Positions 14,799-23,799 of a stretch of 37,993 nucleotides of DNA are shown here, piece after piece. The translations under genes and the position numbers were made by a program. Each line of letters opens with the position of its first letter. Positions within the stretch are counted from its first letter, which is position 1. The notes beneath the pieces are model-generated. The model worked only from the letters and a program-made list of their open reading frames with translations, did not search any database and was not told the origin of the DNA. This stretch comes from JASFHF01 sp050123375 (GTDB taxonomy: Bacteria; Pseudomonadota; Gammaproteobacteria; UBA12402): contig JASFHF010000021.1 of assembly GCA_050123375.1 (NCBI GenBank), positions 1 through 37,993 on the forward strand, written 5' to 3'.

Positions 14799-14835
14799 CT
14801 GGATCCCGAATAATCGCTACGCGATTTCCGGGGTA
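14799..14835. repeat. Degenerate CTGGATCCCG palindrome
   Basis: CTGGATCCCG, the inner palindrome AATCGC-TAC-GCGATT and a CCGGGG right end make an imperfect hairpin. The opening ten bases match the palindrome inserted in the glycosyltransferase gene at 33984, so both may belong to one repeat family. Confidence 0.4.
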
Positions 14836-14922
14836 ATTTCTATGTGGTAAAACCACCATCTAAACTAACGTAAGACAACTTATCTTTCCTCGTAGATTTT
14901 ATTTCTTAATCTACAATGTCAG

Positions 14923-15141
14923 TTATTTTTTCTCTGTTTTCTTACCAATGTAATGACCGGCGACACCGCCAACTACTGCACCGCCTACGGTTGCAGCGAC
15001 ATTACCATGACTAATCGCACCACCTACCAAAGCACCCGTACCGGCACCAACTGCAGTACCAACATCACGATTCCTGATATTATTACAGCCAACCAGGCCA
15101 ACCAACATCACTGAACAAAAAATAACCATTAAAGTTCGCAT
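14923..15141 (-). CDS. OsmB-like glycine-zipper lipoprotein
   Basis: The chosen ATG at 15141 has AAGGAGG 5 nt upstream, giving 72 residues; a longer frame to 15204 lacks this support. Residues 1-19 form a lipoprotein signal (MRTLMVIFCSVMLVGLVGC) with the acylated cysteine at position 19. The rest is a glycine-zipper of the OsmB/YMGG type (GTAVGAGTGALVGGAI, then VGGAVVGGVAGHYIGKK), which can insert as a hairpin in the outer membrane. OsmB-like proteins are stress-induced in E. coli; no regulatory site was recognised here. The gene is isolated from its neighbours. Confidence 0.8.
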   Translation of the reverse strand: MRTLMVIFCSVMLVGLVGCNNIRNRDVGTAVGAGTGALVGGAISHGNVAATVGGAVVGGVAGHYIGKKTEKK

Positions 15142-15342
15142 AAAATCCTCCTTAATTTTTTCTGTAGCAATATTTAGCTTACTACGCTTAAATTCATTAC
15201 GCAACTTTAAACCATATCTAAAACTTTAAACCAGCATAAATCAAGCAATTATTCATAGTGACCTCACCAACTCGATCCCTATTCATCACGCTAGCCGGGA
15301 TAAAGTAACAAACTATATTTATCACGATTGGATATACTATAT

Positions 15343-15370
15343 TTGACATCAACTATATCGTTGTTAGAAT
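15343..15370 (+). promoter_or_regulatory. Sigma-70-type promoter of the riboswitch-nrdDG transcript
   Basis: TTGACA (15343-15348), a 16-nt spacer and TAGAAT (15365-15370) lie directly upstream of the cobalamin riboswitch. The -35 is consensus and the -10 differs at one base. Transcription would start near 15377. Confidence 0.6.
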
Positions 15371-15382
15371 TATAAAAGCTGT

Positions 15383-15553
15383 TGGTTTGCTTTCTTTAAA
15401 AGCATCACAAGAGGGAAGCTGGTGAAATTCTAGCACTGCCCCGCAGCGGTAAGTGGGAACGAACGTCAAACATAGACACTAGTTAACAACTGGGAAGTCT
15501 TGACAAGTAGGTTTTTAGCCCATAAGTCCGAAGACCTGCCAATATGCGTTAAC
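15383..15553 (+). promoter_or_regulatory. Cobalamin (adenosylcobalamin) riboswitch
   Basis: Hallmarks appear in the right order: GGGAAGCTGGTGAAATTC (15413-15430), GCACTGCCCCGCAGCGGTAA, then a GGGAAG block and the B12 box AAGTCCGAAGACCTGCC ending at 15540. The aptamer is followed by a hairpin-forming stretch around 15575-15605 (CAGGAG with CTCCTG) before the nrdD ribosome site, a likely expression platform. Cobalamin binding normally switches downstream genes off, so nrdDG should be expressed when cobalamin is scarce. Confidence 0.9.
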
Positions 15554-15641
15554 TGTGATTTCCGAGGGAGAAATTCAGGAGCATTTTTTATCTATTCTCC
15601 TGGACTGCTTTCTCACCGTATTTAATGAAAGGAGTAACCAG

Positions 15642-17756
15642 GTGGCAATTATTAATTCGAACAATCTTGATTCTTGGGCTATATATAAACGTGACGGAAG
15701 AATTGTTGCTTTTGACAGCAATAAGATTACCCATGTTTTATTAAAAGCCGGAACTGCTACGGCAGAATTTAATGAGGATGTATCTCGACAGTTAACAATA
15801 AAGGTTGTCGCGATTTTGCAACAGCTTGCTACAAATAAAGCAATCAGCGTTGAGCAAATACAAGATATCGTTGAAGAAGTATTACTCAATACACCCTATA
15901 AAAAAACAGCTAAGGCTTATATCCTATATAGAGAGCAGCACGCGCATCTCCGTGAACTTATAAATAAATCTAAAGTAAATTTGATTGATGATTACTTGCA
16001 GCATTTAGATTGGCAGATAAATGAAAACAGCAATATGGCTTTTTCTCTGCAAGGGTTAAATAACTATATCTCTAATGAAGTTAGCAAAACATATTGGCTA
16101 AACAAAATCTATCCTTCAACCATTAAAGAGGCGCACGTATCAGGAGATTTTCATATACACGATCTTGGTCTTTTATCAGTATATTGTGTTGGGTGGGATC
16201 TGCATGATCTGCTGTTATACGGATTTACTGGTGTAGCAGGTAAAGTAGCCAGCGCGCCTGCAAAACATTTTCGCACCGCTTTGGGACAGATTGTTAATTT
16301 TTTCTATACTCTTCAAGGAGAAGCGGCCGGCGCTCAAGCATTTTCAAATTTTGATACTTTGCTTTCTCCATTCATTAGATATGATAACTTGACATATAAG
16401 GAAGTAAAGCAGGCGTTACAAGAGTTTATGTTCAACATCAATGTTCCAACTAGAGTTGGATTTCAATCTCCTTTTACTAATGTTACGCTTGACCTTAATG
16501 TGCCCAGTCATCTTAAAAACCAAGCTGTAGTTATTGGAGGAAAGCTACAAAATTCAGTATATGGAGACTTTCAAAATGAGATGGATATTTTTAATCAAGC
16601 ATTTTTAGAAATTCTTACTGAAGGAGATACAAATGGCAGAATTTTCACATTCCCAATTCCAACATATAACATCACCAAAGATTTCTTATGGCAAAATCCT
16701 AATTTAGATAAATTATGGGAAGTAACAGCAAAATACGGCATCCCTTATTTTGCTAATTTTGTAAATTCTGATATGTCTCCAGATGATGTACGTTCTATGT
16801 GCTGTAGATTGCGGATCGATAATCGTGAATTAGAGAAACGCGGCGGAGGCTTATTTGGAGCCAATCCTTTAACAGGATCTATTGGTGTCGTTACTATTAA
16901 TATGCCTCGTATAGGTTACTTGGCAAAAAATAAAAAAGATTTCATGGAACGACTTAAGGCATTAATGAAATCAGCGAAAGACAGCCTGGAAATAAAGCGT
17001 AAAACTTTAGAGAAACTTACAGACGGTGGACTTTATCCATATACAAAATTTTATCTTCGTGATATTAAAAAACGTTGTGGGCGCTACTGGTTCAATCATT
17101 TCTCAACTATCGGATTAATTGGTTTAAATGAAGCATGTATGAATTTATTAGGTAACGGTGTAGGAACGGATGTAGGACATCAATTCGCTCTGGAGGTTAT
17201 GGATTTTATGCGAAGCACATTAATTGAATATCAGCAGGAAACAGGAAATAACTATAATTTAGAAGCCACACCAGCAGAGGCAACTTCATATAGATTAGCC
17301 AAACTAGATCAAGAAAAATACCCGGAAATTAGTGAAAAACCAGCCTTTACTAATAACGAATATGTTTATACTAATTCTTCGCAATTGCCGGTTAATTTTA
17401 CTGATGATGTTTTTAAAATGCTTGATTTGCAGGATGAATTACAATGCAAATATACTGGCGGTACAGTTATACATGTTTTTCTTGGAGAAGCAGTTATTGA
17501 TCCAACTGCGGTAAAAAATTTTGTAAAGAAAGTTTGTGAAAGTTATCATTTGCCATATTTTTCCATAACACCAACATTTTCAGTATGCGTCACTCATGGC
17601 TATCTGGCCGGCAAACACAGCAAATGCCCTACATGCCAGCAACCGACAGAAATATATTCAAGAGTCGTTGGCTATTACCGTCCCGTAGAACAGTGGAACA
17701 TTGGGAAGCAAGCTGAATTTGCGGCACGTAAACTCTACAAAATAGGTAGAAATTAA
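15642..17756 (+). CDS. nrdD: Anaerobic ribonucleoside-triphosphate reductase (class III)
   Basis: NrdD makes deoxyribonucleotides without oxygen, using a glycyl radical. I start it at GTG 15642 because AAAGGAG lies 6 nt upstream; a GTG at 15555 sits at the very end of the riboswitch. The product has 704 residues. An ATP-cone (WAIYKRDGRIVAFDSNK onward, about residues 10-100) allows allosteric control. The core includes the SMCCRLRID segment with an active-site cysteine. At the C-terminus are the zinc site (CVTHG and CPTC) and the glycyl radical loop RVVGYYRPV. All key features look intact. The stop overlaps the nrdG start by one base, and cobalamin controls the unit through the leader RNA. Confidence 0.93.
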   Translation: MAIINSNNLDSWAIYKRDGRIVAFDSNKITHVLLKAGTATAEFNEDVSRQLTIKVVAILQQLATNKAISVEQIQDIVEEVLLNTPYKKTAKAYILYREQHAHLRELINKSKVNLIDDYLQHLDWQINENSNMAFSLQGLNNYISNEVSKTYWLNKIYPSTIKEAHVSGDFHIHDLGLLSVYCVGWDLHDLLLYGFTGVAGKVASAPAKHFRTALGQIVNFFYTLQGEAAGAQAFSNFDTLLSPFIRYDNLTYKEVKQALQEFMFNINVPTRVGFQSPFTNVTLDLNVPSHLKNQAVVIGGKLQNSVYGDFQNEMDIFNQAFLEILTEGDTNGRIFTFPIPTYNITKDFLWQNPNLDKLWEVTAKYGIPYFANFVNSDMSPDDVRSMCCRLRIDNRELEKRGGGLFGANPLTGSIGVVTINMPRIGYLAKNKKDFMERLKALMKSAKDSLEIKRKTLEKLTDGGLYPYTKFYLRDIKKRCGRYWFNHFSTIGLIGLNEACMNLLGNGVGTDVGHQFALEVMDFMRSTLIEYQQETGNNYNLEATPAEATSYRLAKLDQEKYPEISEKPAFTNNEYVYTNSSQLPVNFTDDVFKMLDLQDELQCKYTGGTVIHVFLGEAVIDPTAVKNFVKKVCESYHLPYFSITPTFSVCVTHGYLAGKHSKCPTCQQPTEIYSRVVGYYRPVEQWNIGKQAEFAARKLYKIGRN

Positions 17757-18346
17757 TGAAAATAGGCGGGATTCAATCTTTTACACTAAGCGATTACCCA
17801 GGTTATTGTGCTGCTATTATCTTTACTATAGGTTGTAACTTTCGCTGTCCATATTGTCATAATAAATCTCTTTGTGATGAAAGCGCAGCGCAAATAACTG
17901 AAAAGGAAATCATGGATTTCCTGATTACCAAACAAGGCAAGCTGGACGGAGTAGTCATAACCGGCGGAGAACCTACAATCCAAACAGATCTAGAAAACTT
18001 TATTCAAAAAATCAAAGAACTCAATTACATAGTAAAGTTAGATACTAATGGCTCTTATCCAAATGTTCTAACGAGACTCATCACAAAAGGATTACTTGAT
18101 TATATCGCCATGGATATTAAAGCGCCTTTTTCTATCTATGATAAATTAGCCGGCACACAGGTTTCTATTTCCGCCATTTACCATAGCATCAAAATAATAG
18201 CATCCAGCGGCATTGAGCACGTTTTTAGAACAACCTGGGATAAAAAGTTATTGACAGAATATGATATCAGCGTAATCAAGTCATTATTACCTGCCGGCAG
18301 TAAATTCATCACGCAAAAATGTACACCTATAAACTGTGAACTCTAG
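17756..18346 (+). CDS. nrdG: Anaerobic NTP reductase activating protein (radical SAM)
   Basis: NrdG is the iron-sulfur enzyme that uses S-adenosylmethionine to place the radical on the glycine of NrdD. The 196-residue sequence has the radical SAM motif in IGCNFRCPYCHN (CxxxCxxC, residues about 23-30) and the GGEPT motif at about residue 64, followed by LDTNGSYP. TAATG joins it to nrdD, so the two are translationally coupled. The N-terminal LSDYPGYCAAIIFT is typical of the YjjW/NrdG-like subfamily that acts with class III reductases. A GG-rich ribosome site is absent, which fits coupling. Confidence 0.9.
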   Translation: MKIGGIQSFTLSDYPGYCAAIIFTIGCNFRCPYCHNKSLCDESAAQITEKEIMDFLITKQGKLDGVVITGGEPTIQTDLENFIQKIKELNYIVKLDTNGSYPNVLTRLITKGLLDYIAMDIKAPFSIYDKLAGTQVSISAIYHSIKIIASSGIEHVFRTTWDKKLLTEYDISVIKSLLPAGSKFITQKCTPINCEL

Positions 18347-18389
18347 AAAATAACGCTTTACAAAATAATATACTTCAAGATGCGGAATT

Positions 18390-19823
18390 TTATCCCTTAA
18401 CCACTGCCAAAGGCTTCAATTTCACAACCTTTCTAGCAATATGTGATTTATCGACCACATCAATAACATCTTCGATATCTTTATATGCTTGCGGAGCTTC
18501 TTCAATCAAACCTTTCGCTGAACCGCCGCGCACAATAATATTCTTTTTTTGCAAATCGCCCAGCAACTGCTGATAATCAACCGTTCGTTTAGCTTTAGCA
18601 CGCGACATCTGACGTCCTGCACCATGGCATGCAGAACCAAAACTATTTTCCATTCCATCTTTGGTACCAACTAAAACATACGAAGCAGTACCCATTGATC
18701 CAGGAATAATTACCGGCTGTCCTGCTGATTTATATTTATCAGGTAAATCCTGTGAACCCGGCCCAAATGCGCGCGTTGCTCCTTTGCGATGCATAATAAA
18801 ATGCCTGCCAAAATGTTTTTCAAGTTTCGCAATATTGTGCGCAACATCATAAACAACTCGCAATTGATGTTCCGCACCGCCCAAAATACGCTGCCAGGCA
18901 CGACGAATATGATTTGCAATTAATTGCCGATTAGTCCAGGCAAAATTCGCTGCCGCTGCCATTGCTGCATAATATTGTTGTCCAATTTCCGATTTAAATG
19001 GTACGCAAGTTAATTCACGATCCGGCAAACTAATTTTAAATTCACTTAAATACTTATTCATCAAATGCACGTAATCCGTACAAACCTGATGTCCAAATCC
19101 ACGCGATCCAGTATGAATCATCACAGTAATTTGATCCTGAAATAATCCGAATACTTGCGCTGTTTTTTCATCATAAATTTCAGTAACTTGCTGAATTTCT
19201 AAAAAATGATTTCCTGCTCCTAAAGTTCCTAATTGATCAGCACCACGTTTTTTAGCTTTTTCCGAAACAACTTTTGCATCTGCGACTTTAAAACAACCAC
19301 GTTCCTCAACAACATCCAAATCTTCTTGCAACGCATATCCATTACTAACTGCCCATTGCATTCCATGCTGTAATACTCGATCAAATTCTTTAGATTTTAA
19401 AACCAATTGCCCTCCGCGACCAACCCCCGAAGGAACATCACGCTGAATTTGATGACTTAATTTTTCAAGTTGATCTTTAATCTCCATGAAGTTATATTGG
19501 CTCGCTAATAACCGCACCCCGCAGTTGATGTCATACCCGATTCCCGCAGGAGAAATTACACCTTCTTCCGCATCAATCGCCGCAACTCCGCCGATTGGAA
19601 AACCATAACCCTGATGAATATCCGGCATTGCCAACGCATATTTATAAACACCTGGCAAAGTCGCAACATTTATTAATTGCTCAATCGCACGCTCATCCAA
19701 AATATGCTGCAGCATTTTTTCTGTTGCATAAATACGTGCTGGAACACGCATATCGTGACGAAAACTTATTGGTATTTCCCAAAGATAATCGGAGATTTTT
19801 TTGAAATCGCTTAAGTTAATCAT
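18390..19823 (-). CDS. rtcB: RNA ligase RtcB
   Basis: RtcB joins RNA 2',3'-cyclic phosphate ends to 5'-OH ends using GTP and manganese; it repairs or splices tRNA and other cleaved RNAs. The 477-residue protein contains the metal-binding motifs DINCGVRLL, GAGNHFLEIQ and HTGSRGFGH, RKGATRAF, and HGAGR, whose histidine is guanylylated. Length and motif order are normal for the family. AAGGA lies before the ATG at 19823. The archease gene is upstream on the same strand, but a palindromic element of about 115 bp separates them. RNA repair could counteract toxin nucleases, though no such link is visible here. Confidence 0.95.
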   Translation of the reverse strand: MINLSDFKKISDYLWEIPISFRHDMRVPARIYATEKMLQHILDERAIEQLINVATLPGVYKYALAMPDIHQGYGFPIGGVAAIDAEEGVISPAGIGYDINCGVRLLASQYNFMEIKDQLEKLSHQIQRDVPSGVGRGGQLVLKSKEFDRVLQHGMQWAVSNGYALQEDLDVVEERGCFKVADAKVVSEKAKKRGADQLGTLGAGNHFLEIQQVTEIYDEKTAQVFGLFQDQITVMIHTGSRGFGHQVCTDYVHLMNKYLSEFKISLPDRELTCVPFKSEIGQQYYAAMAAAANFAWTNRQLIANHIRRAWQRILGGAEHQLRVVYDVAHNIAKLEKHFGRHFIMHRKGATRAFGPGSQDLPDKYKSAGQPVIIPGSMGTASYVLVGTKDGMENSFGSACHGAGRQMSRAKAKRTVDYQQLLGDLQKKNIIVRGGSAKGLIEEAPQAYKDIEDVIDVVDKSHIARKVVKLKPLAVVKG

Positions 19824-19856
19824 ATGATAAAATCCTTAAATAAAACTATAGATTCT

Positions 19857-19971
19857 TTGGGGGTCGGAGCTTCACATGATTACAAAGTAATAGCGACTCG
19901 GGACGCGAGCTATTACATAATTACAATGCCATGCTTGTTGCTTTGTAATTATGTAAAGCTCCGTCCCCCAA
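19857..19971. repeat. Palindromic element, GAG/CTC subtype
   Basis: Arms 19857-19887 and 19941-19971 pair at 28 of 31 positions (outer end TTGGGGG; core GTCGGAGCTT). An inner stem TAATAGC/GCTATTA makes a second hairpin inside. The 23-nt block 19927-19949 (TGCCATGCTTGTTGCTTTGT and on) also occurs at 25097-25119. The element lies between archease and rtcB. Confidence 0.85.
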
Positions 19972-20022
19972 TGAATTTAGTTACTGCTTCATAACTATAT
20001 AAAGCTCACGTCCCGTCTAACT

Positions 20023-20424
20023 CTAGAGATCACAAACAAATACAGCTTCCCAAATATCATTATTTTTTTTAACTCTAAGCTCAGAATAAGTGATCGCTTT
20101 AATATCATCTTTTGCAGCTGCTGATATCATTCCAACATCAATTACCAATCGCTTTTCATCAAAACTTTCTATTTCGAAATTAACGCAAGCTAAATGATTC
20201 GTATCACTCAAATACAAAATCTCTGTTAACCAATTTATGAATAAATCTTCTAAATTATTTGCCTCAACCTGCACTTTTTCTGTTTTAGTTACTTGTGTTT
20301 CTTCTACTTCGTATAAAAAATTAGTTATTGCACATGCCGCATTGATAAATAATTTTGGTAAAGTTTTGCCAAACGCACGAACTTTTAAATCTGCCGGATG
20401 TTCGAGGTATTCATATTTTTTCAT
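20023..20424 (-). CDS. Archease (RtcB cofactor)
   Basis: This 133-residue protein matches the archease family in length and motifs: EHPADLKVRAFG at residues 7-18, NNLEDLFINWLTEILYL in the middle, and the C-terminal strand pattern around KAITYSELRV. Archease speeds up guanylylation of RtcB and allows multiple turnovers; its acidic residue near the start (the D of EHPAD) binds metal. The gene lies upstream of rtcB on the same strand with a 199-nt gap that holds a palindromic repeat. Co-occurrence with rtcB strongly supports the call. Confidence 0.9.
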   Translation of the reverse strand: MKKYEYLEHPADLKVRAFGKTLPKLFINAACAITNFLYEVEETQVTKTEKVQVEANNLEDLFINWLTEILYLSDTNHLACVNFEIESFDEKRLVIDVGMISAAAKDDIKAITYSELRVKKNNDIWEAVFVCDL

Positions 20425-20556
20425 AAACGTTCCGTATTTATTTCGCTACCATAAAAGGCATACCTATTCCTACTTCAAACAACGTTAGCCACTCCTGTGA
20501 CAACTACCGCGCATGCAGAATTGGTATTTTATTTTAGTCGTTTTTGTGCTTGCTTA

Positions 20557-20597
20557 CTCGTGATTTTACAAAAACAAACTGGTTGTAAAATCACGAG
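20557..20597. terminator. 14-bp hairpin between yqhD and archease
   Basis: CTCGTGATTTTACA and its exact reverse complement enclose a 13-nt loop. It lies downstream of the leftward aldehyde reductase gene and upstream of archease, so it probably ends the former transcript. No long T run follows on the minus strand, hence the modest confidence. Confidence 0.5.
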
Positions 20598-20668
20598 TTC
20601 CAATAAATTTTTTATAGACATTTGTTATAAATTTCGCATTTTCATTGGAGAACGATAGATGCAATCCT

Positions 20669-21823
20669 TTATAAGCTAGCTTTATAAATTTCCTCTATTT
20701 CTTTTAAATCAATATCCTGCCGTTCACCCAAAGCGGTAAAACCATGACTTTCAAGCGAAGCCAGCATTGAAGGAATTACATTAGCTTTAATTTTATACTC
20801 ACTCAAACGAGTTTTAACTCCCAAACTCTCAAAAAACTCCCGAGTTTTATTAATTGCGGAAATAATTTTTTCTTCTTCACTGCCTTGGGTAATTTGCCAA
20901 ACCCTTTCTGCATATTGTAATAATTTTTCATGTTTATTACCACGTTTAATATATAATAAACTTGGCAATATAATTGCTAAAGTTTGCCCATGATCTAGAC
21001 CGCACTTAGCGGTAATTTCATGCCCGATAATATGTGTCGCCCAATCTGTCGGCACCCCCATACTAAGTAAACCATTCAATGCCATAGTTGCACACCACAT
21101 TATATTCGCCCGCGCATCATAATCATGCGAATTTGCCATCGCTTTAGGACCTTCTTCCAACAAAGTCAGCAAAATACTTTCAGCAAACCGATCCTGCAAC
21201 GGAGCATTTGCCGGAAAAGTTAAATATTGTTCAGTCACATGCACAAAAGTGTCAATAACTCCATTAGCTGTTTGATGTGGAGGTAAAGTAAACGTTGTAG
21301 TCGGATCTAAAATTGAAAACTTTGGAAATACTAAAGGATTTCTGAATGCTAATTTTTCCTTGGTTTCTTCCCGTGTTACCACTGAACCACAATTCATTTC
21401 TGAACCAGTTGCTGGTAACGTTAATACCGCGCCAAGTGGCAAAGCATCTTTAATTGAACCCCAATTTTGCATAAAATTCCACGGGTCATTAGGATATTTT
21501 GCTGCCGCTGCAATAAATTTTGTTCCATCTAATACCGAACCGCCGCCAACCGCCAATAAAAAATCAATCTTTTTATCACGTACAATTTCAACCGCTTTCA
21601 TTAAAGTTTCATATCTAGGATTAGGCTCAATTCCGCCAAATGCGATTACATCATGATTTTTTAATGCCGTCATTACTTGATCATAAACTGTATTGCGTTT
21701 TATGCTGCCGCCGCCATAGGTCAATAAAATACGCTTATCAGCCGGTATTTCTTGCTCAAGCTTGGCAATTTCGCCTTCACCAAAAAAAATTTTAACTGGA
21801 TTATAAAACTCAAAATTCTGCAT
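20669..21823 (-). CDS. yqhD: NADPH-dependent aldehyde reductase, YqhD type
   Basis: This 384-residue iron-containing alcohol dehydrogenase is very close to E. coli YqhD, which reduces short aldehydes, including those from lipid peroxidation, with NADPH. Visible motifs are TYGGGSIKRNTVYDQV, GGIEPNPRYETLMKAV, LLAVGGGSVLDGTKF (dinucleotide binding), LPATGSEMN, and the metal-binding residues in NGVIDTFVHVTEQY, WATHIIGHEI and GLDHGQTLAI. Length and motif order match the E. coli protein. A GGAGGTG ribosome site precedes the ATG. It stands alone, bounded by a hairpin and the U-box gene upstream on the same strand. Confidence 0.93.
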   Translation of the reverse strand: MQNFEFYNPVKIFFGEGEIAKLEQEIPADKRILLTYGGGSIKRNTVYDQVMTALKNHDVIAFGGIEPNPRYETLMKAVEIVRDKKIDFLLAVGGGSVLDGTKFIAAAAKYPNDPWNFMQNWGSIKDALPLGAVLTLPATGSEMNCGSVVTREETKEKLAFRNPLVFPKFSILDPTTTFTLPPHQTANGVIDTFVHVTEQYLTFPANAPLQDRFAESILLTLLEEGPKAMANSHDYDARANIMWCATMALNGLLSMGVPTDWATHIIGHEITAKCGLDHGQTLAIILPSLLYIKRGNKHEKLLQYAERVWQITQGSEEEKIISAINKTREFFESLGVKTRLSEYKIKANVIPSMLASLESHGFTALGERQDIDLKEIEEIYKASL

Positions 21824-21848
21824 TGCTTACACCTCCATGAAAAAAACA

Positions 21849-22850
21849 TTATAATAACTTACGTTGATAAAATTGTTGGTTTATTTTTTTTTCAAGACCA
21901 AAATCCTCTAATTGTAATGACGAAACTATTTCTTTCGTCTCTTTTGTAAAATATTGATACACTTTACCACAACAAATTGTCAATTCTTGATAATGCTTAT
22001 TCAAAACAGTTATTCCTTGTATTCGCTGTTGAGATTCCTTATCAATATATCTTTTCATCCTATTTAAAAACTTCAACTCTTCTTTTTTACGTAAATGATG
22101 AACGCAATAATAAAGATTTAACGGTATAGTTGTAATACAGCAAGTAAATACACTTAACAACCCGCCTACACAAAACCATCCCATCGACAAACTGCACTTA
22201 ATTTTTTTCACGAGCTTATCTATTTTTAAATGCATTGCTTTTTTTAGATCATCATCAGAAATATATTGCTTTTTTTTATATTTTAATGATTTTTTTTGCT
22301 CTATATCTAAATCTGAACTTAATATTTGCTCATATCCTTTTTTGTTAATCTTCTGTTTATTTTTTTTACCCTGACAGGCTAATTTATAAGTATCATATAA
22401 CGTCTTGTATATACCTATTGACCTAAATGAAATCGGCTGCCGATTTATAGGTGAGCTAATTGTCGAAGATACAGATACCATTTTATCAAAAGCAAAATAT
22501 CTCAGCAATGCCCCAAGCTCATATATCTTATCATCAGTTGAACAATATACCGGAATTTTAATTGCACGTAAAGTAATCGGGCACGTAAAACTTTTTATCA
22601 AATTACCTATCTCATTAACACTATACACTTTATCTATTTTTTTGCACAATTGAGAAATATTTTTCCTATCGTTATAACATAACGATATATGCGTTTGAAC
22701 TTTTTTTTGTAAGTACTCATAACATTCTACTATAGATTCTATATATTTTTCTTCATCTTTTTCCGTATAAATTGCCTTTAATTGATTTCGAATTTTTTCT
22801 TTTTCAGTAATTTCCTCTTCAGTAGTTTCCTGCTTATAGAAAAATGACAT
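21849..22850 (-). CDS. U-box-domain protein with membrane segment, candidate host-directed effector
   Basis: This 333-residue protein has a U-box-like segment at about residues 83-150: FTCPITLRAIKIPVYCSTDD, then YELGALLRYF and SSPINRQPI. U-boxes are RING-like folds without zinc ligands that recruit ubiquitin-charged E2 enzymes. They are eukaryotic domains found in secreted effectors of Legionella and related bacteria. A hydrophobic stretch at about 223-248 (CVGGLLSVFTCCITTIPLNL) could anchor it in a membrane. The N-terminus is acidic and helical, and Lys-rich linkers flank the box. AAAAGGAGG precedes the ATG. No partner gene or secretion signal is evident. Effector status is inference; the U-box itself is fairly clear. 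Confidence 0.65.
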   Translation of the reverse strand: MSFFYKQETTEEEITEKEKIRNQLKAIYTEKDEEKYIESIVECYEYLQKKVQTHISLCYNDRKNISQLCKKIDKVYSVNEIGNLIKSFTCPITLRAIKIPVYCSTDDKIYELGALLRYFAFDKMVSVSSTISSPINRQPISFRSIGIYKTLYDTYKLACQGKKNKQKINKKGYEQILSSDLDIEQKKSLKYKKKQYISDDDLKKAMHLKIDKLVKKIKCSLSMGWFCVGGLLSVFTCCITTIPLNLYYCVHHLRKKEELKFLNRMKRYIDKESQQRIQGITVLNKHYQELTICCGKVYQYFTKETKEIVSSLQLEDFGLEKKINQQFYQRKLL

Positions 22851-23004
22851 AATTCCTCCTTTTTATAATTATTATCGATTCTGCCTAGAATATGAATTTA
22901 ATCTATTCACATTTATGTATTATTGTGGAGCATTTTACTGTAATATAGTATAATTTATCAATAAATTTTGTAAAATATCTAAAACCCATGATAAACTGTT
23001 AATC

Positions 23005-23799
23005 ATGAACAACAATTTCATCGAAATCAGGAATCTGCATTTTCAATATCAGGGACGTAAAATCTTTGATGGAATTAATATTGACATTCAGCGCGGTAAA
23101 ATTACTGCAATCATGGGGCCAAGCGGTTCTGGTAAAACCACTTTATTAAAACTCATTGGCGGACAGCTTTATCCAAACTCCGGAAAGATTATTGTCGACG
23201 GCGAAAATATTCATGAGTTATCACGAACTAAACTATATCGTGCGCGCCGTAAAATGGGTATGCTGTTTCAAAGCGGCGCTTTATTTACCAACCTTTCCGT
23301 ATTTGATAACGTAGCTTTTCCAATCAGAGAACATACCAATTTAAATCCAAATATGATACGCGATTTAGTTTTAATGAAACTAGAAGCTGTTGGTTTACGC
23401 GGCGCAAGAAAATTAATGCCAAGCGAATTATCTGGAGGAATGGCGCGCAGAACAGCGCTTGCACGAGCTCTGGCGCTTGACCCTCAAATGATGATGTATG
23501 ATGAACCGTTCACCGGACAAGATCCAATCACCATGGGCGTGCTAGTAAAATTGATTAAAACATTAAATGATATTTTAGGGATAACCAGCATTATAGTTTC
23601 ACATGATGTACCGGAAACTATTGCCATTTCTGATTATGTATATGTATTATCTAATGGTAAAGTAATTGGTGAAGGCTCACCGCAAGATTTAGCTAAAACT
23701 ACATCCGATAATGTAAAACAATTTATGCAAGGATTACCGGATGGACCAGTACCATTTCAATACCCATGTGTTGATTTGGCTAAGGATTTACTTGGATGA
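23005..23799 (+). CDS. mlaF: Phospholipid transport ATP-binding protein MlaF
   Basis: MlaF is the cytoplasmic ATPase of the Mla system, which moves phospholipids between inner and outer membranes to keep outer-membrane asymmetry. The 264-residue protein has Walker A GPSGSGKTT (residues 38-46), the signature LSGGMARR, Walker B MMMYDEP and the switch histidine in VSHD. A TATAAT -10-like box sits at 22949-22954; no strong ribosome site is visible. Its last four bases ATGA form the start of mlaE, so the two are coupled. This is the first gene of a five-gene operon in the E. coli order. Confidence 0.93.
   Translation: MNNNFIEIRNLHFQYQGRKIFDGINIDIQRGKITAIMGPSGSGKTTLLKLIGGQLYPNSGKIIVDGENIHELSRTKLYRARRKMGMLFQSGALFTNLSVFDNVAFPIREHTNLNPNMIRDLVLMKLEAVGLRGARKLMPSELSGGMARRTALARALALDPQMMMYDEPFTGQDPITMGVLVKLIKTLNDILGITSIIVSHDVPETIAISDYVYVLSNGKVIGEGSPQDLAKTTSDNVKQFMQGLPDGPVPFQYPCVDLAKDLLG

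Noticed and set aside
14377..14836. Several overlapping short frames (72-89 codons) around the tRNA-Arg gene
   Set aside because: They are readings of palindromes and of the tRNA itself; the peptide with RPEGLEPPTPRFEAWYS is the translated tRNA complement, a common artefact.
15555..15641. Upstream GTG start for nrdD giving 29 extra residues
   Set aside because: It lies at the end of the riboswitch without a ribosome site, while GTG 15642 has AAAGGAG at good spacing and the ATP-cone begins just after it.
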